Shown piece by piece: positions 26,201 to 49,079 of a stretch of 64,000 nt of DNA. The notes beneath the pieces were generated by a model, which saw only the letters and a program-made list of their open reading frames with translations, did not search any database and was not told the DNA's origin. The DNA is taken from positions 7,140,401 to 7,204,400 of the forward strand of contig NC_083642.1 in NCBI RefSeq assembly GCF_963576545.1. Reading direction: 5' to 3'. The first letter of the stretch is position 1. Each line of letters starts with the position of its first letter. Source of the DNA: Limanda limanda (lineage: Eukaryota > Chordata > Actinopteri > Pleuronectiformes > Pleuronectidae). Position numbers and translations under genes: made by a program.

Positions 26201-27059
26201 TAATTGAAACGACTCCACCATCTCAGCACAGCTTCCTCACTCTGGTAATGCTCTGTCTGACGGATCCGATGAAATACTATGTCCCTCGTTCTCCTAATGT
26301 TGCCGAGTATTTCATCTGAAATCCAGTCCAGACGGGTCCGAGGTCAGCCGTGACTCAGACGCAGCCCGAGCCAATATTCTCCCCCCTGTTCGAGTGTGTG
26401 TATCTTATAAATTCGAGATGCATGTGATGCCTTCTGAACAATTAGCCTGTAAACGATATCCTCGCCGGCTTATGCAACCCGGCTCGTGCCTGAAATAGCT
26501 CCATGGGATTCAGATGAAATGAAACAGCCACTGCGCATGAGAAGTATAAATAAAAAAATTAGAGCACACATGCATATGTAACTTCTCCGAGAGAGAGAGA
26601 GAGAATCTGCCTCGCTGTGGAAGAAATACTCCCTCACATAAACGGTTGGTCCAATCAGGGACTCTCTCTCTAGTTCTGCTTGAGCGTTAAAACAAGAGAA
26701 CATCCATCCCACTGTGATGCAGCAATCACATTATAGACTTGGGAGGAAATGAAGCTGCACAGCTAGTTCAGCTGGAGGCCAAGAGCTGCAGCCACCCACG
26801 CCTCACCCGTTATGTCACAGATGCTCGGGGTCTCAGTGGGGGGGGCGGGGTGATTTCACCGGGGTCACATTATTCTACGTTGCTCAGATTGCTTCGTGTC
26901 TTCCAGGGCCCGGTCGCCTGGTGGCCTGTGACCAATGAGTAGCCGCTGCTGTTGTCACGCATTGAATATACAGCAACCTTTTCCCTGTGCCCTAATATTC
27001 AATACTTAATTTGCCGCCCCAGTGCTCCTGACTGTTGCCCCCGAGCTGCGGTCACGTGA
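23201..27059. other. Gene-free stretch
   Basis: No coding exon supported. There is a G run near 23930-23942 and AT-rich sequence elsewhere. Minus-strand frames at 25.6-26.1 kb are short, mutually overlapping and show no domains. Confidence 0.5.
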
Positions 27060-27600
27060 CCCCACCCACTCCCCCCCCCCCCCATAGCCTGTTTTCTCTC
27101 CGTTTACAGACGCCATTTTGAATCTTTATTGTTAAGACGCTTGTGAGCCCTCAGCCATGTGCTGCATTTAAAAAATGGCTTTCTTTAAACACACACACGT
27201 TTAAACACGCAAACACACGTAGAGACTGTCCACTGGCAGCTGTGGGAACTAGTGTAGGAGGCAAGTTGTCAGGGCTGGGGGGGGGGGGGGGATAAAGGAC
27301 ATGGCCGTCTGGCTGTAGTCCGTTAATTAATTGCTGTTCAGGGCACTTGTTGTGTTGTAATGAAGCAGCTGCACGACTCCAGCTCTCTCTCCTTAGGTTG
27401 TTTTTCTCTCGGATCCCAAACCAGGCTGCTAATAGGCCCTCAACAAACACAATATCCCCACAAATGGCGGCGGCTCCTCCTCAGGCCGGGGGTTTCCCTT
27501 CACTGGGGGGGGGGGGGGGGGGGCGGGACGTCACGCTCTGTGGTCAGCGAGCCGGCGCACACGAGCGTGACGTCAAACGAGGAGAGGACATCTCTCAGAC
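27060..27600. promoter_or_regulatory. CpG-rich block with a perfect CRE, candidate promoter or enhancer
   Basis: A palindromic cAMP-response element, TGACGTCA, lies at 27568-27575, and a near match (GGGACGTCACG) about 40 bp upstream. CpG dinucleotides are dense around 27520-27620 compared with the AT-rich flanks. Two G runs (about 27279-27290 and 27506-27523) and a C run (27071-27084) could form unusual structures. The position, 4.7 kb upstream of the syt2 ATG exon, would suit a neuronal promoter or enhancer. The function is inferred only. Confidence 0.35.
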
Positions 27601-28154
27601 GTGTGTTTACGTGCGAGAGCGATCATTATTATCATCTGGGTTTGACAGGAGTCGGGTAATTAACTATAAGAGCATGGAGCCCGTGGGCACATTAGAGTGT
27701 TTCTATAATGATGATGATCGAGACAACATATGATGTGATTATCCATGGGTGTGCCTTTTATTATGTAAAGTGTTCTACTTTACTTTTCTTTCTTTATAGT
27801 AACACATCTCTGCAGTGTGATAAACAAATGCAGTTCAGCACCTTGACTGTGCAGCAAAGAGCAAACCCCATAGCTGTGTGGAATAAAAGCTCAAAAATAT
27901 CTGAAATTAGAGAGAAGTCGTATAAAAAGCAACAAAAATATTCTACATGCAAGAGCTGCGTCAAAAGTTATCATCACCTGCTGATGATACCGATAAAATC
28001 TTTGCTACAAATCACAAAGAGGAAGGTGAAGATAAGCAAAAGCTGTTAGCGGAGGGTTTTGGGGTCTTTAGGAAGAAGTCCCTGAATTTACCTGATGCAA
28101 TATTTTCCCTTCTATTGCATTCCATCCCTCTCTTATCTGCACAGCTTTGCCTTT

Positions 28155-28410
28155 GAGGGGGAGCTGGAGCCAATCCCAGCTGTCATTGGGTGATAGGCAG
28201 GGTAAACCCAGGACAAGTCTATCATAGGGCTCAAATATAGACGAGCAACATTTCACCCTTACACTCACACGTACGGGTAATTCAGAGCCTCCAGTTAACC
28301 CAACCTGAACGTGTTTGGACTGTGGAAGGAAACCAGAGGATCCACAGTGAACCCGACCCGAACCCTGAACCTTCTTACCTGAGATGACAGTGCTAACCAC
28401 TGCTTTGCAT
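28155..28410 (+). repeat. Dispersed fish repeat F6
   Basis: Ordered blocks 'ccaatcccagctgtcattgg', 'gataggcagggtaaacccag', 'ttcacccttacactcacacg', 'gtgtttggactgtggaagga' and 'gacagtgctaaccactgc' match a very common teleost interspersed repeat as I remember it. The copy is diverged. Frames across it on the minus strand are not genes. Confidence 0.7.
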
Positions 28411-31400
28411 TGCAATGAACACGTTTCTTCTGATTCTGTCTATATCAATTTCTTTGTTTTTCAACCCTAACAGATAAGTACATAATCACAAATACAAAAG
28501 CAATTTGTTCCCTGCATGTGTTTAATAAATAAAACAAGCATGATTCAATATCCTCTCCCCGTTTCAACTGTCTGTCTCTCCCTTCATGTGTCTCTTCATG
28601 GCCGTCAGAGTTTAAGAGACATATTTAACGACAGTAGATTTTCAGTATATCTGACGTGTTAGTACGAGGGGGGGGGGTTCTGTTCCCATTTTGTTTGTGT
28701 GCAAAGATAAAAGTCCTTGATGCTCATCCAACTCGGAGCAGTGTGTCTAGAGATAAGCGGCGGACTACGACCGTCCCCGCTCCGCTCTGGGCAATGGAGC
28801 TGAGCCATTTTGTTTTAGCAAATTATGATGACTCAAACACTGACAAAATGAGACTCACATCGGGAGACGGGGGGTTCAAAACTCCCACAGATCTCAGTCA
28901 ATCGACTATTATGTGAAATGAATATTGTGTAATAAGTAGATTTTTAACCCTAATTCATCCGAGGAAGGTTTTCCTGGCAATCAAGGCTCTTGTTTCAGCG
29001 AATGTCCTGCTTTGCACTTAAGACAATTACACACATTCACACCTAAAAGCTGCTCAACAAAACCACAGTGAGTCGGATCCATTAGCCGCTTTGCAGCTCC
29101 ACTGGAGCGGATGGAGGTTAAGAGCCTTGCTCAAGGGCATCTGACTGGTGGTAATCAGCAAAGGCCAAGCTCTATTGCTTCCTCTTCCAGATTTAACCAC
29201 CAACCTCCCAGTTAAAATCCAGGAAGACAACAGGGAATCTGACTGGGAGGTCGATGATTACGTCCCTGAACCAAAAGATTCAAGTTTCTTACCTTTATTT
29301 CTTATATTCTATAAGCTCTGAGAGTGAAAAGTGCTTCTATATTGTGTATATCTTGTTATTTATGGATGTTCATGTTTGTGTCTCTCTGATTTTAGCTGTG
29401 CAAGCATTACGTTTCCAAAGATGGAAATCTTGGACATGCAGTCAGTCTGCACCACTTTCCAAAATGACACATGAATCTGGCTTTATGGCAGCACTATGAA
29501 AACCATGTGGCCCGCGCAGTAGATCAGACATCATTACCTCTTTGCCTTTTTAAACTAAACTAAAGAGTTAAACCTTGTCCCATTCAAGAAACTACACAAA
29601 CTATGGCTTCCAGTGTTGACTAGCAGCTAGAAAACGGTTTAATACCTTGTTAATATGCTCTGAAGATGTAAAACTACATTCTTTAAAAAGCAGTTAACAT
29701 AGTTGCTTTGTCAGGAGTGAGCACTGAGAGCTTGCCGGGAAGCAGGACTAATGTCCGTAATAAAACAATACTGCAGGTCTGTGTCCTCTCTGTCCGTCCT
29801 CGTCCTCAGAGTGGAGGAGATAAGATGTTGGAGCCCATGTCCATGAATGTTAATTTAATTGGTCTGGCTTCTCCCGATGTGAGGGACAAACAGGGCGAAA
29901 CGCACATAAACCTGGAGGCTTTCAGCAGTGTCACAGTTTCTACAGTAATGTCACAGAATCTACAGTAATGTGCAGAGCGGAGACAGTGAGGCAGGCGATT
30001 GCCCTTTTATTAAGTGTGAGTCATTTTCTCCATAACCCGAATACAGCACGTACATTAGCTCAGTTCACATCTCAGACTGTGATCATAAGGATGTTGGTCA
30101 TTTGGAACAACCGCCTACAGAACAGCAGCAAGGTTATTTTAATATACATATATTACAAGATATTATGAGCTAGTCCTGCCCCCTGATTAATAAAATTGTA
30201 TCCTTCTCGCTGTCAGTCTTAATTTAGTCTTAATATGTGACACTAAATAGTCGCGGCAGCAGCTTGGACGGTTGAATGTGGGGAAATGTCTCTATTTTTT
30301 TACCCTGACTTTAATAAAAACCAGTGGCAGTAGAAGTCTCTTGTTGTTATACTCGTCGTGCTTTTCTACTTCTCTGAGTCGAGGTCTCACCCGATCACTC
30401 AGCGCTCGGCTGGCAGGCTCCACTTGTTACGCTGTGATTTCCGGGGCCGATAGGAACTCTGATTGAACGTCCACTTGGTCCCGTGGAGGAAACACTGCTC
30501 GCTGGGGAAAAGGCTGCTAGTCGTTTGTTGTGTTTATTTCTCCGCTTAAACACCTCCCTCCCCCCCCCCGCCGGCATTGTCTCAGCTACGTAGCGAGTAG
30601 CGTCCAGACAAAACAAAGGTGTGATGAATTGATGAGTGATGGTTATTCTTCATAATCATTGTCCGTAACTCATCTTAATATATTGTCCGCTGACCTCACA
30701 ACCCTGTGAAATATGTCTGAAACTCAGTAAAAGGCAGAGTGCGGTTTGTCGTGATCAATCATTTATATAAAATGAATTCTTGGTGCACTTCCTCAGTGGA
30801 AATGGATTGGATGTTACCGAAGGTTCCGACCTTTCCTGAGTCATGGTAAAAAATAAGAGATTTATCATTTCCGAAAAGTTTCCGAAAATTCATCACAGTT
30901 GTTTAGGTCACGTGTCAAGAGCGGGTTTATGAGATTAGAGAAAGAGTTCAATGCATCGATTCACCTAATTTACTTAAACCCCAAGTTTCATCGAATCAGA
31001 TCCAGTTCTTTAACCATTTCTTAGAAACTCAGACCCACATTTGTACCAGTTTTTAGTAAAATCATAAAAAATCTGTGTTTTACAGTTATTACGGATACTG
31101 TATTTGTCTTTTTCTCTTTTTCCTGACACTTTCTCGTAAGACTCTTTCACTATTGCCTCTTCATCCTCTCTAGAACATGACTCGCCCACTGGTGATGTAA
31201 TGGTTCACTTGTTAAAAACCAGCTTTGCTCTTTTGGTTTCAGCTGGGAACCAACTTTAAAATTCCAAACTAATTTATTCCTTTTTAAATCCCTGAATATA
31301 TGTCATCACATACACATAGACGCCTCACACACTAGATTAACACTGAGTAATCTGGGGGGAATTTGAAATTCTATACTCTCTTTTAATTGCATTTAGTTTT

Positions 31401-32299
31401 CTGATGTTCTCTCGACTCTCTGGAGAATAAATTGATCAAGATTGTTCTGCGACTGAACCTAACTCCCTTGAATTTGAGACTTCTTGAATTATATAGCCAT
31501 CACTTTCCTGTTGCAACTCAAAACACCTCAGTGGCAAATGTGGGAAAACCCGATTCCGTCCGTTTGAGTCCAACTGTGTTTCTCTCTTGTGGCAGATATT
31601 GAAGAAAACAATCGTGGCTTCCTTCTCCTCAGTGTCACCAGAGGCAGAGACTATATTCCCCAATTTGTCCACGGTGCAGAAGGCTGACACGTGTCACGCT
31701 GGTGCTCCTAATTACATTTATTTGTCAGATGCTTTCGCCCCGAGCGACATCCATTTCTGTCCCATTCAGACCGTTTCAAAGAGCAACGCAGGGGTTCAGT
31801 GTTTTCCTCCGTGACGTCGCAGCCTGTGATCAAACCACCAGTCGTCCGACAGCTGTCCCTCTCCACCTCCACCTGAGCTGAAGCCCCCGTTTGATCCCTT
31901 TTCATAACCTACACACAAGGATGAGATTGAGTGCCTCTGATCAGCGGTTCATTCAGACGTCAGCCTTAAAACCACTCCAACCATAACAGGTGGCGTTTTG
32001 CAAGTGCGCCACAAATCACTCTCTCATTTGATTGTTTTCTTTATGCCTCGTTATGGATGTCAGACTCGTCGTGGTGCTGCATTTGTCCGTGACATGTTTT
32101 GGCCTGTGTGTCATTTTTCTCTCTCAAATGAGCCCGGAAACATTGAAATTGGCTGAATGAATCAAGCCTGTAATGAGCTCCTGTCAATATCTTCCACCGG
32201 AGTGGGGTATAATGTGCGAGTGGAAGAGAAGTGGCACTTATGGCTGGATGACTTCAGGTTTTTCAAGCAGTGCTTTTCTTTGTTTGTGCTGTTTTCCAG
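28411..32299. other. Gene-free stretch upstream of the syt2 coding exons
   Basis: No coding exon supported. A second dispersed-repeat fragment may lie at about 29040-29175 ('ggaggttaagagccttgctc', 'aagggcatctgactggtggt'). A CpG-richer patch lies at 30370-30610. The last bases are a normal pyrimidine tract and acceptor ending 'gttttccag' at 32299, so at least the 3' end of this stretch is an intron. Confidence 0.5.
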
Positions 32300-32319
32300 G
32301 GGCCGTGCGTGCAGCCTAA

Positions 32320-42963
<10,644 letters not shown>

Positions 42964-44950
42964 ACCCCACCCGACCACATCGTCCCCACCCGCACCTCTC
43001 TTCCCCATGCATCCTCCCATCAGGCCCCACATATCAGTGTATATTCCAGAAGATCACCCTCCTCCTCCCCCCCCGACTTTACATCCACTCCCCCTCCCAC
43101 CCTCCTCCTCCTCCTCTTCCTCCTCCTCCTCCTCCTCCTCTCCCACTGCCACCTTTGAAAAGATCCATAGATACCATTCGACATGATGGGGAAATATAGT
43201 TTAAAAAAAAAAAAAAGCATCATGTTATATTAGGACAAAAGAAGACAAGTTAACAGGATGGACAGAGACTCCGTTGATTTCCTTTAAATCTATTTTTGTA
43301 TTGGGGTTGTGGTTCCATTAATAAGAATACAGAGGAGACTATATAAAGAACAGGTAGAGTGCTATACGGGAATCTGGTGATAGAGGGGATAAAACATAAC
43401 GTTCACTCATAGTGTTCTACTCAGCCCTTCCCTTTAGTGACACAGTTTGCTTAGAATAGCGCTTAATAATAAAATGCTTTATACTGCCATAGGACAGAGA
43501 AATAACACAAGCAGGTCCATTCCTTCGGTGTGTCGTGCACCATGTTTCACACCTGCCAGTGATCCTACTAGATGATTCTGTTAGTTTGAAGTACATTCCT
43601 AGAGCTGGGTAGCCAGTAGGGATAAGCACATATATCCGGTTACCCACGAACACACTGCCGTTTTCGATTCGTTAACACGCCACCCTTCGTCTCAGGAAAA
43701 CTGAGAGGGAAACTGAAGCTCCATGCCTTTTTTTCTAAACGGGTCGTTATTATTCTTATTCTTATTCTTCGTATTATCGTTATTATTCTAATCCTCCACT
43801 TGACGGGAACGAAAGGTCGGGATTTCGAGAAAACTTCACTTTTCGGTGACGTAAGGCTCATGACGAGTGCTAGTTTATCCATGAAATGGAATAAATCAGG
43901 GGAGAGGGAGGAAAGGATGGATTTTCGGTTTAAAAGGAAATAAGCGTGTGTGTGTGCGTGTGTGTGTTGTGTTGTGTGTGTGTGTGTTGTGCGTGTGTGT
44001 GCGAAAAGAGGCTGCGTCTGTCGTGTGAACAACAAAAAGCAAAGAAATATCAGAGCCGGTGCAACAGAGACTGATTCCAACCACCAAACGACATGATATT
44101 TACAGAGTGTCGATTACTGCCCGCAGTCCACCACCACCCACCACCCGCCCCCCCAACCCCCCCTCCTCCTCCCCCCCCCCCAACGCCTCCGATTCTGTAT
44201 CTCACTTGTTCAGTGCTACTGCCATTAGTCATGGACTTGACACAAGGGTTTTACTTCAAAGAAATCCCTATAACCGTCTTACAGTCATAAAGGAGACAAG
44301 CCTTCCAAGTAACAAAATAAGCAATTTTCAACTACCAGGGACGCCTTCCAGTCAGCGGTGTTGTTCTCTTCATTTCTCTCTTCTCCTCTTTTTGTTTTTT
44401 CTCTTTTATTGATCCAGCTGTATTTCTTTTTTTTTCCATTTTTATTTAACTTCAAAACCTTTTTTTCCTCAAGCACTTTAAAAATCCAAATGTTACGTTT
44501 AAGTACCCTCAGAAACCAGAGCTTTAATTGTTTGTGTTAAGATTAGCTGGGTTTAAACAAAAACACACACAAAAAAAGAAACGAGCGAGGGAGTGCGTTA
44601 TATTTGCTTTATTTGTTTTTTGCCTTTTTTGTGTTTGCATATTGCGTTCTTCACTTGATTGAAAGGAAACGGTCTGGAAGAAGGCACTGATCTGTGTGTA
44701 TTTGAATACACAGCTTACCAAACTGTCGAATTTAATTGCACTACTGGGTATTAATTCTGTTCTGTGATTGTGTAATTATTTTTATTTATTTTTCTCGTGG
44801 TAAAATGTTGTGAGGTTGAATTTTTTTCTGTGGCACAACAGAGAGGTCTGCACATGGACTGGATCTAATGCTGCTCATCCACAGAATGTCATCGATTCAT
44901 TTGGAAATTAATATTCCAACCGTCCTGTGACTAAATCCAAATTGTCCTGA

Positions 44951-44956
44951 AATAAA
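44951..44956 (+). promoter_or_regulatory. Possible proximal poly(A) signal of syt2
   Basis: AATAAA about 2 kb past the stop codon, in AT-rich sequence. It would give a shorter mRNA. No strong downstream GU-rich element is obvious. Confidence 0.35.
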
Positions 44957-46977
44957 TTGGCAAAATAACTTAATTGGAAATTAAAAATCTGTGTGTGAGC
45001 ACCAACAGCGACAAAACTAAATGTTGACTGTAAAATACATGTAAATCAAAAAGCAGTCAACACCACTGTTTCCTTTTTATTGATTTAATGAATGTTGGCT
45101 CTTGTATCTTTCTCTCTGTTGGAAACTCGGTATGTTTTTATAACCGAACACAGACCACGGTCACGTTTCTGTTTTTTTCGCCATCGTCCGTCTTTCCTTT
45201 TCCGTTGATGAAGCAACACTAAAGAAAAGGCAACATGGAAGCAATCAAGCAAACCCATCGGTGTGTAGTTTTGCCTATATACATAGTTCATACACGTTGA
45301 TACTGCATGTTTATACAAAAATACTGTACATAAGAGCATGTTTTAGAGACGAAGCAAAAATATCTCGTGTACGTAAGTGGGTGTCATTTGTCATTTTAAT
45401 AACACGACGAAGGGGATTAAAAGAAAAAAAAAGATGCACTGTATATTTTCTAAATGAAACAAATGTGTATTTATTTTCCATGAGGGTCATTGGAGAGAAT
45501 GTCATACAGTACAACTATTACAGGACTATTACTAATAAGAACCTTTCCACGCCTGAAAAAAAAAAAGCAAAGTGTGTCGTCCAGTACCGTGTGTGAGTTC
45601 ATGTAGGATGAAAATGTAGCCGCATGCTTGCTATCTAATTCCTTGTGATCAAAACCGTTTTTATTTTATTTTTTTATTTGATGCCATTTATCTTCCATAT
45701 TTATGTTTTCTTTCAGCTTTTATCTGAAAGTCACTGTTTGACTTCTTTTTTAAATGTCATTGCTGTTTTTTTAATATGTTTTTGATTTATAATATTTGGA
45801 ATCTGGGGTTGTCCAAGTCTATAAGGTTTTTCTATCAGCAGATTTGGCGATTTATGGTGTTTTTTTGTTGTTTTTTCAGAAATAACTGCAGAGAAGAAGG
45901 TTGAATAATTCTGCAATCTGTAGGTGGATTGTAGGAGTTATTATTTCTGCCAGTACAAACCCAGAATCAAGTCTTTTGGATCACATCTTTATGTACAATT
46001 CATTTCCAGGGGCCAAAAAAGATGAATAATCCCATTCCGGTGAACACTTGGAAAACCTTCTTCTCTCCGTCTTTCCTTTTTCTCTTCGTTTCTTTTTCCG
46101 TGTCTATTTAAACGACCTGAAAACCCTTTCACGACTGTGTCTCTTTTACTGTGTTGATTATACAATAACGTGTACGTGTATTATACAAGATAAATGAATA
46201 AGATAAAACTAAAGCCATAAAACTCAAGCACTAACTCTTTAGAGCTCAGCTGAGTAGCTGGAGTTTATTTAATAATGAAAAAGAAAAAAGAATATCTGAC
46301 GTGTTTGTTTTGTTTTTGTTTTCCTCGGCCAGTGTTTCTCTCTTTTACATTCCGCTCAGAGGTCTTTGTTCATGGAGGGGGGGCGAACTCCACGTCACTG
46401 TACATACGTGAGCGTTGGGAACAGTTGTGACTTTAGTAGAGTGACTGTGTGTTTTTCTACTTTCAGAGCTGTTGATGTCCTTGTTTCATAGAGGTAGCTG
46501 ATTTTACAGTATTGTGATTAGTAATGTATATGCCTTGTTTTGATAGTATGAATACTAGATACAATACCACTCCTCACTAATACTGCGAAAATGATATTAT
46601 ACATATATATATATAAATACGAGAGTGTGTTCTATTCTTGGGCCGAGTGCAATTTATGAACCAGACTGGGTCGCTCTTTAAGTTTCTCTTCTGCCGCCTC
46701 AGCAGCAGATTGTGCTCGTGACGACATGTACAGAAAAAAAAGAAACACTCTGCTGCTGATGTGATGCTTTTCGTCGGGTTCCACTTTGAAAACGTCTCAA
46801 ACAATTAAGTTCCGACAACATCGAAGCAAACGAGAGAGGAACTTAAACGGGTGTCGCTCCAGGTTTTAGGTCCGAATCCCTCCCATAGAACTATGCATTA
46901 AGTTATGATTTTCACAACTACATGGCATAGTATGAAAATAATATAAAAGTATATGACAAAATATGAATTTATGTGGG

Positions 46978-47400
46978 TTACAAGGAATAGTTTTTAAATT
47001 TCTAGAGAAATGTCCTCTCTGGCAAAGAGTTAGATCAGAAGATCGATACGAGTCCCATGTGCTTAATATGAAGATGGAGCCAGGAGATGTTAGCTTAGCT
47101 TAGCACGAATACTGGAAACGGAGGGAAACAGTTAGCCAGATAAAATACAGCTGTTAGCATCTGTAAGGGAAGACTCCAGGAAGTTATCGCATTGGGACAG
47201 GAAGTAGCTGGACTTTTAGATTCTAGGGTTGATTTTTTAAATTATTTATTTATTTTTAAATATAAGATATAACCCTTATTTTTTGGTTTATTTAAAAAAT
47301 GAGACATAGCATTTAAATCAGCTTGTTTCCCGTTCTACGTGCAATGCTCAGCTAACTGTGTCCTGGCTCCAAACGTAAGGACACACAAATCAATCAATAA
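46978..47400 (+). repeat. Dispersed repeat F2, best copy
   Basis: Ordered blocks: 'ttacaaggaatagttttta', 'gcaaagagttagatcagaag', 'atcgatacgagtcccatgtg', 'atgttagcttagcttagcac' and 'ctggaaacggagggaaacag', followed by a diverged tail. I recall this as a common teleost repeat. It sits inside the presumed syt2 3' UTR. Confidence 0.6.
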
Positions 47401-49047
47401 TCAATCTTCTAATCTAACTCGCCCCCCGAATCTCCATTTCTTCCAGTTTACCTCTTGAGTTGTTTTCCTCTGAAGTAAACTGCCTCCTCTCTCGCCCGCC
47501 CGCCCCCCCCCCCCCCGGCAACAATCGTCAGCTCTGCCGTGCGACGCTGGCGCACTTGATATCTAATGCAATATTATAATGTCCCATCAATACTGACTGT
47601 GACCAAATGATGCACTGATGAGTGTAATTCCAGATTTTCAGTAATACTGCCGCTGCCTGGTGACAGTCGCCTGCGTCGGCTCGACCCGAACGCGTCGGGC
47701 GATGAGGCGAATGTGATCACGGGTACATTTTACAGCACACTTTTTCTGTTTCCTGTCTCTGCTCGGGGTCACCGCAGTCACATGACCATGAAGTTCTATG
47801 GGGGACTTGGAGCTGTGTGTGTGTGTGTGTGAGTGTGTGCGCGTGAGTGTGTGTGTGCTTTAATAGATGTAGGCCCTTTAGCAGACACGGTGCAAAAACA
47901 CAAAACTGGAATATTATGATTACAATATACAGTACAGGTCTGCATGCGTTGGTCACATTGCTCATCGTTCAACGTGCATCTCTCTCTCTCTAAGTGTGTG
48001 TAACCATCTGAGATCCGGGGGGGGGGGGTTAGCGTGTTCTGTCGATATCTGCGCCGATGCACGAACAGACGTTCTGCACAAATGCATCTGAATCTGTGGC
48101 GTTCCAGCTGTGCCAGGGCACCGGTCACACAGCAGCCGTTTGTGTTTTCCTCGCCTGTTTTTAGTTTTAAACAAACGCTGGGATTCTAAAAAAAAAAAAA
48201 AAAAAAGGGAAATCATCGTCCAACCTGTCAAACTGTGTCGAGCCGCCTGTCAGCAGGTAACGACACGGCTCGGAAACACGCCGTCTTGTCTCCTCTATTA
48301 CTCGCTGTATTTCTTCTTTGTATTCTTGTGCACACGTGTAATCACTCCTTGTGTCCTTTCTTTTCCTTTCTCTTACTTCGAAATCTTGTGATGTGTACGT
48401 CTAATGTAGAATGCAGGACTGTGTTTGAATCGATTGCCGGAGATGTGTCACCACAACGTTTCCAGGTTTTTTTTTCCCCCGTTTGTGTCTTTGTCCTGTT
48501 TATGTGTTTTTCCAGCGATGTCCCATCAGTATTGTGATGCTGAACAGGAAGCGGACTCATCGGGCTCCCCGGTGAATCGGCTTTCGCTGAGCGTGTAAAG
48601 AATGCCGGCCTTCATGTTTACAACATGGACATACTGTATACTGCCAAACATGCAGGACCGAACCAAACTCCCCCTCTTGAGCGCTGAGTCCTCCACCTCG
48701 TCCCTGATGCAACTGTATTCTCAAGACTCTTTTGGTTTGACTTCCCTTTTTTTGCCCACCTCTTTCTCTTCTTCGTCATCTTTTAGAGCATCGGAGGGCA
48801 GCCGGGTTGTGTCCTCTAGCTGTGTTTCTTCGTGTCTAGTGTCGTGGTGCGCGTGTTCATGTCAGTACTTGTGCCTACTGTGGATCGCATGCTTTAGCCC
48901 TTGACTGGACACAAACGTTGCTCACAAACTCCTCTTGACCCTTGTGTGGACAAACGTTGGGGATCCTTATAAAGTCATCAAGGGAACCAAATAACTTATT
49001 ACAAATTTATCATATGTGTTACCAGTTCTGTAAAAAAACAAATAGGA

Positions 49048-49053
49048 AATAAA
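49048..49053 (+). promoter_or_regulatory. Likely distal poly(A) signal of syt2
   Basis: AATAAA followed within 20-60 nt by a GU-rich stretch ('ccttgtgtttggtatgcagt', 'gtgttgggcttgatgtg'), the layout of a strong vertebrate cleavage site. The sequence beyond is AT-rich spacer. Confidence 0.6.
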
Positions 49054-49079
49054 GGCCTTTTAATTACCATGACTGCCTT

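Larger units (their letters stand above)
42964..49075 (+). other. Probable long syt2 3' untranslated region
   Basis: No open gene on either strand. It starts with C/T-rich sequence (C and CTC tracts to about 43140), then becomes T/A-rich with several AATAAA sites (for example 43468, 44951) before a well-placed one at 49048. It has (GT)n microsatellites at about 43945-44000 and 47813-47860, and an F2 repeat at 46978-47400. Long 3' UTRs are typical of neuronal synaptotagmins. Where cleavage actually occurs is inferred. Confidence 0.55.
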
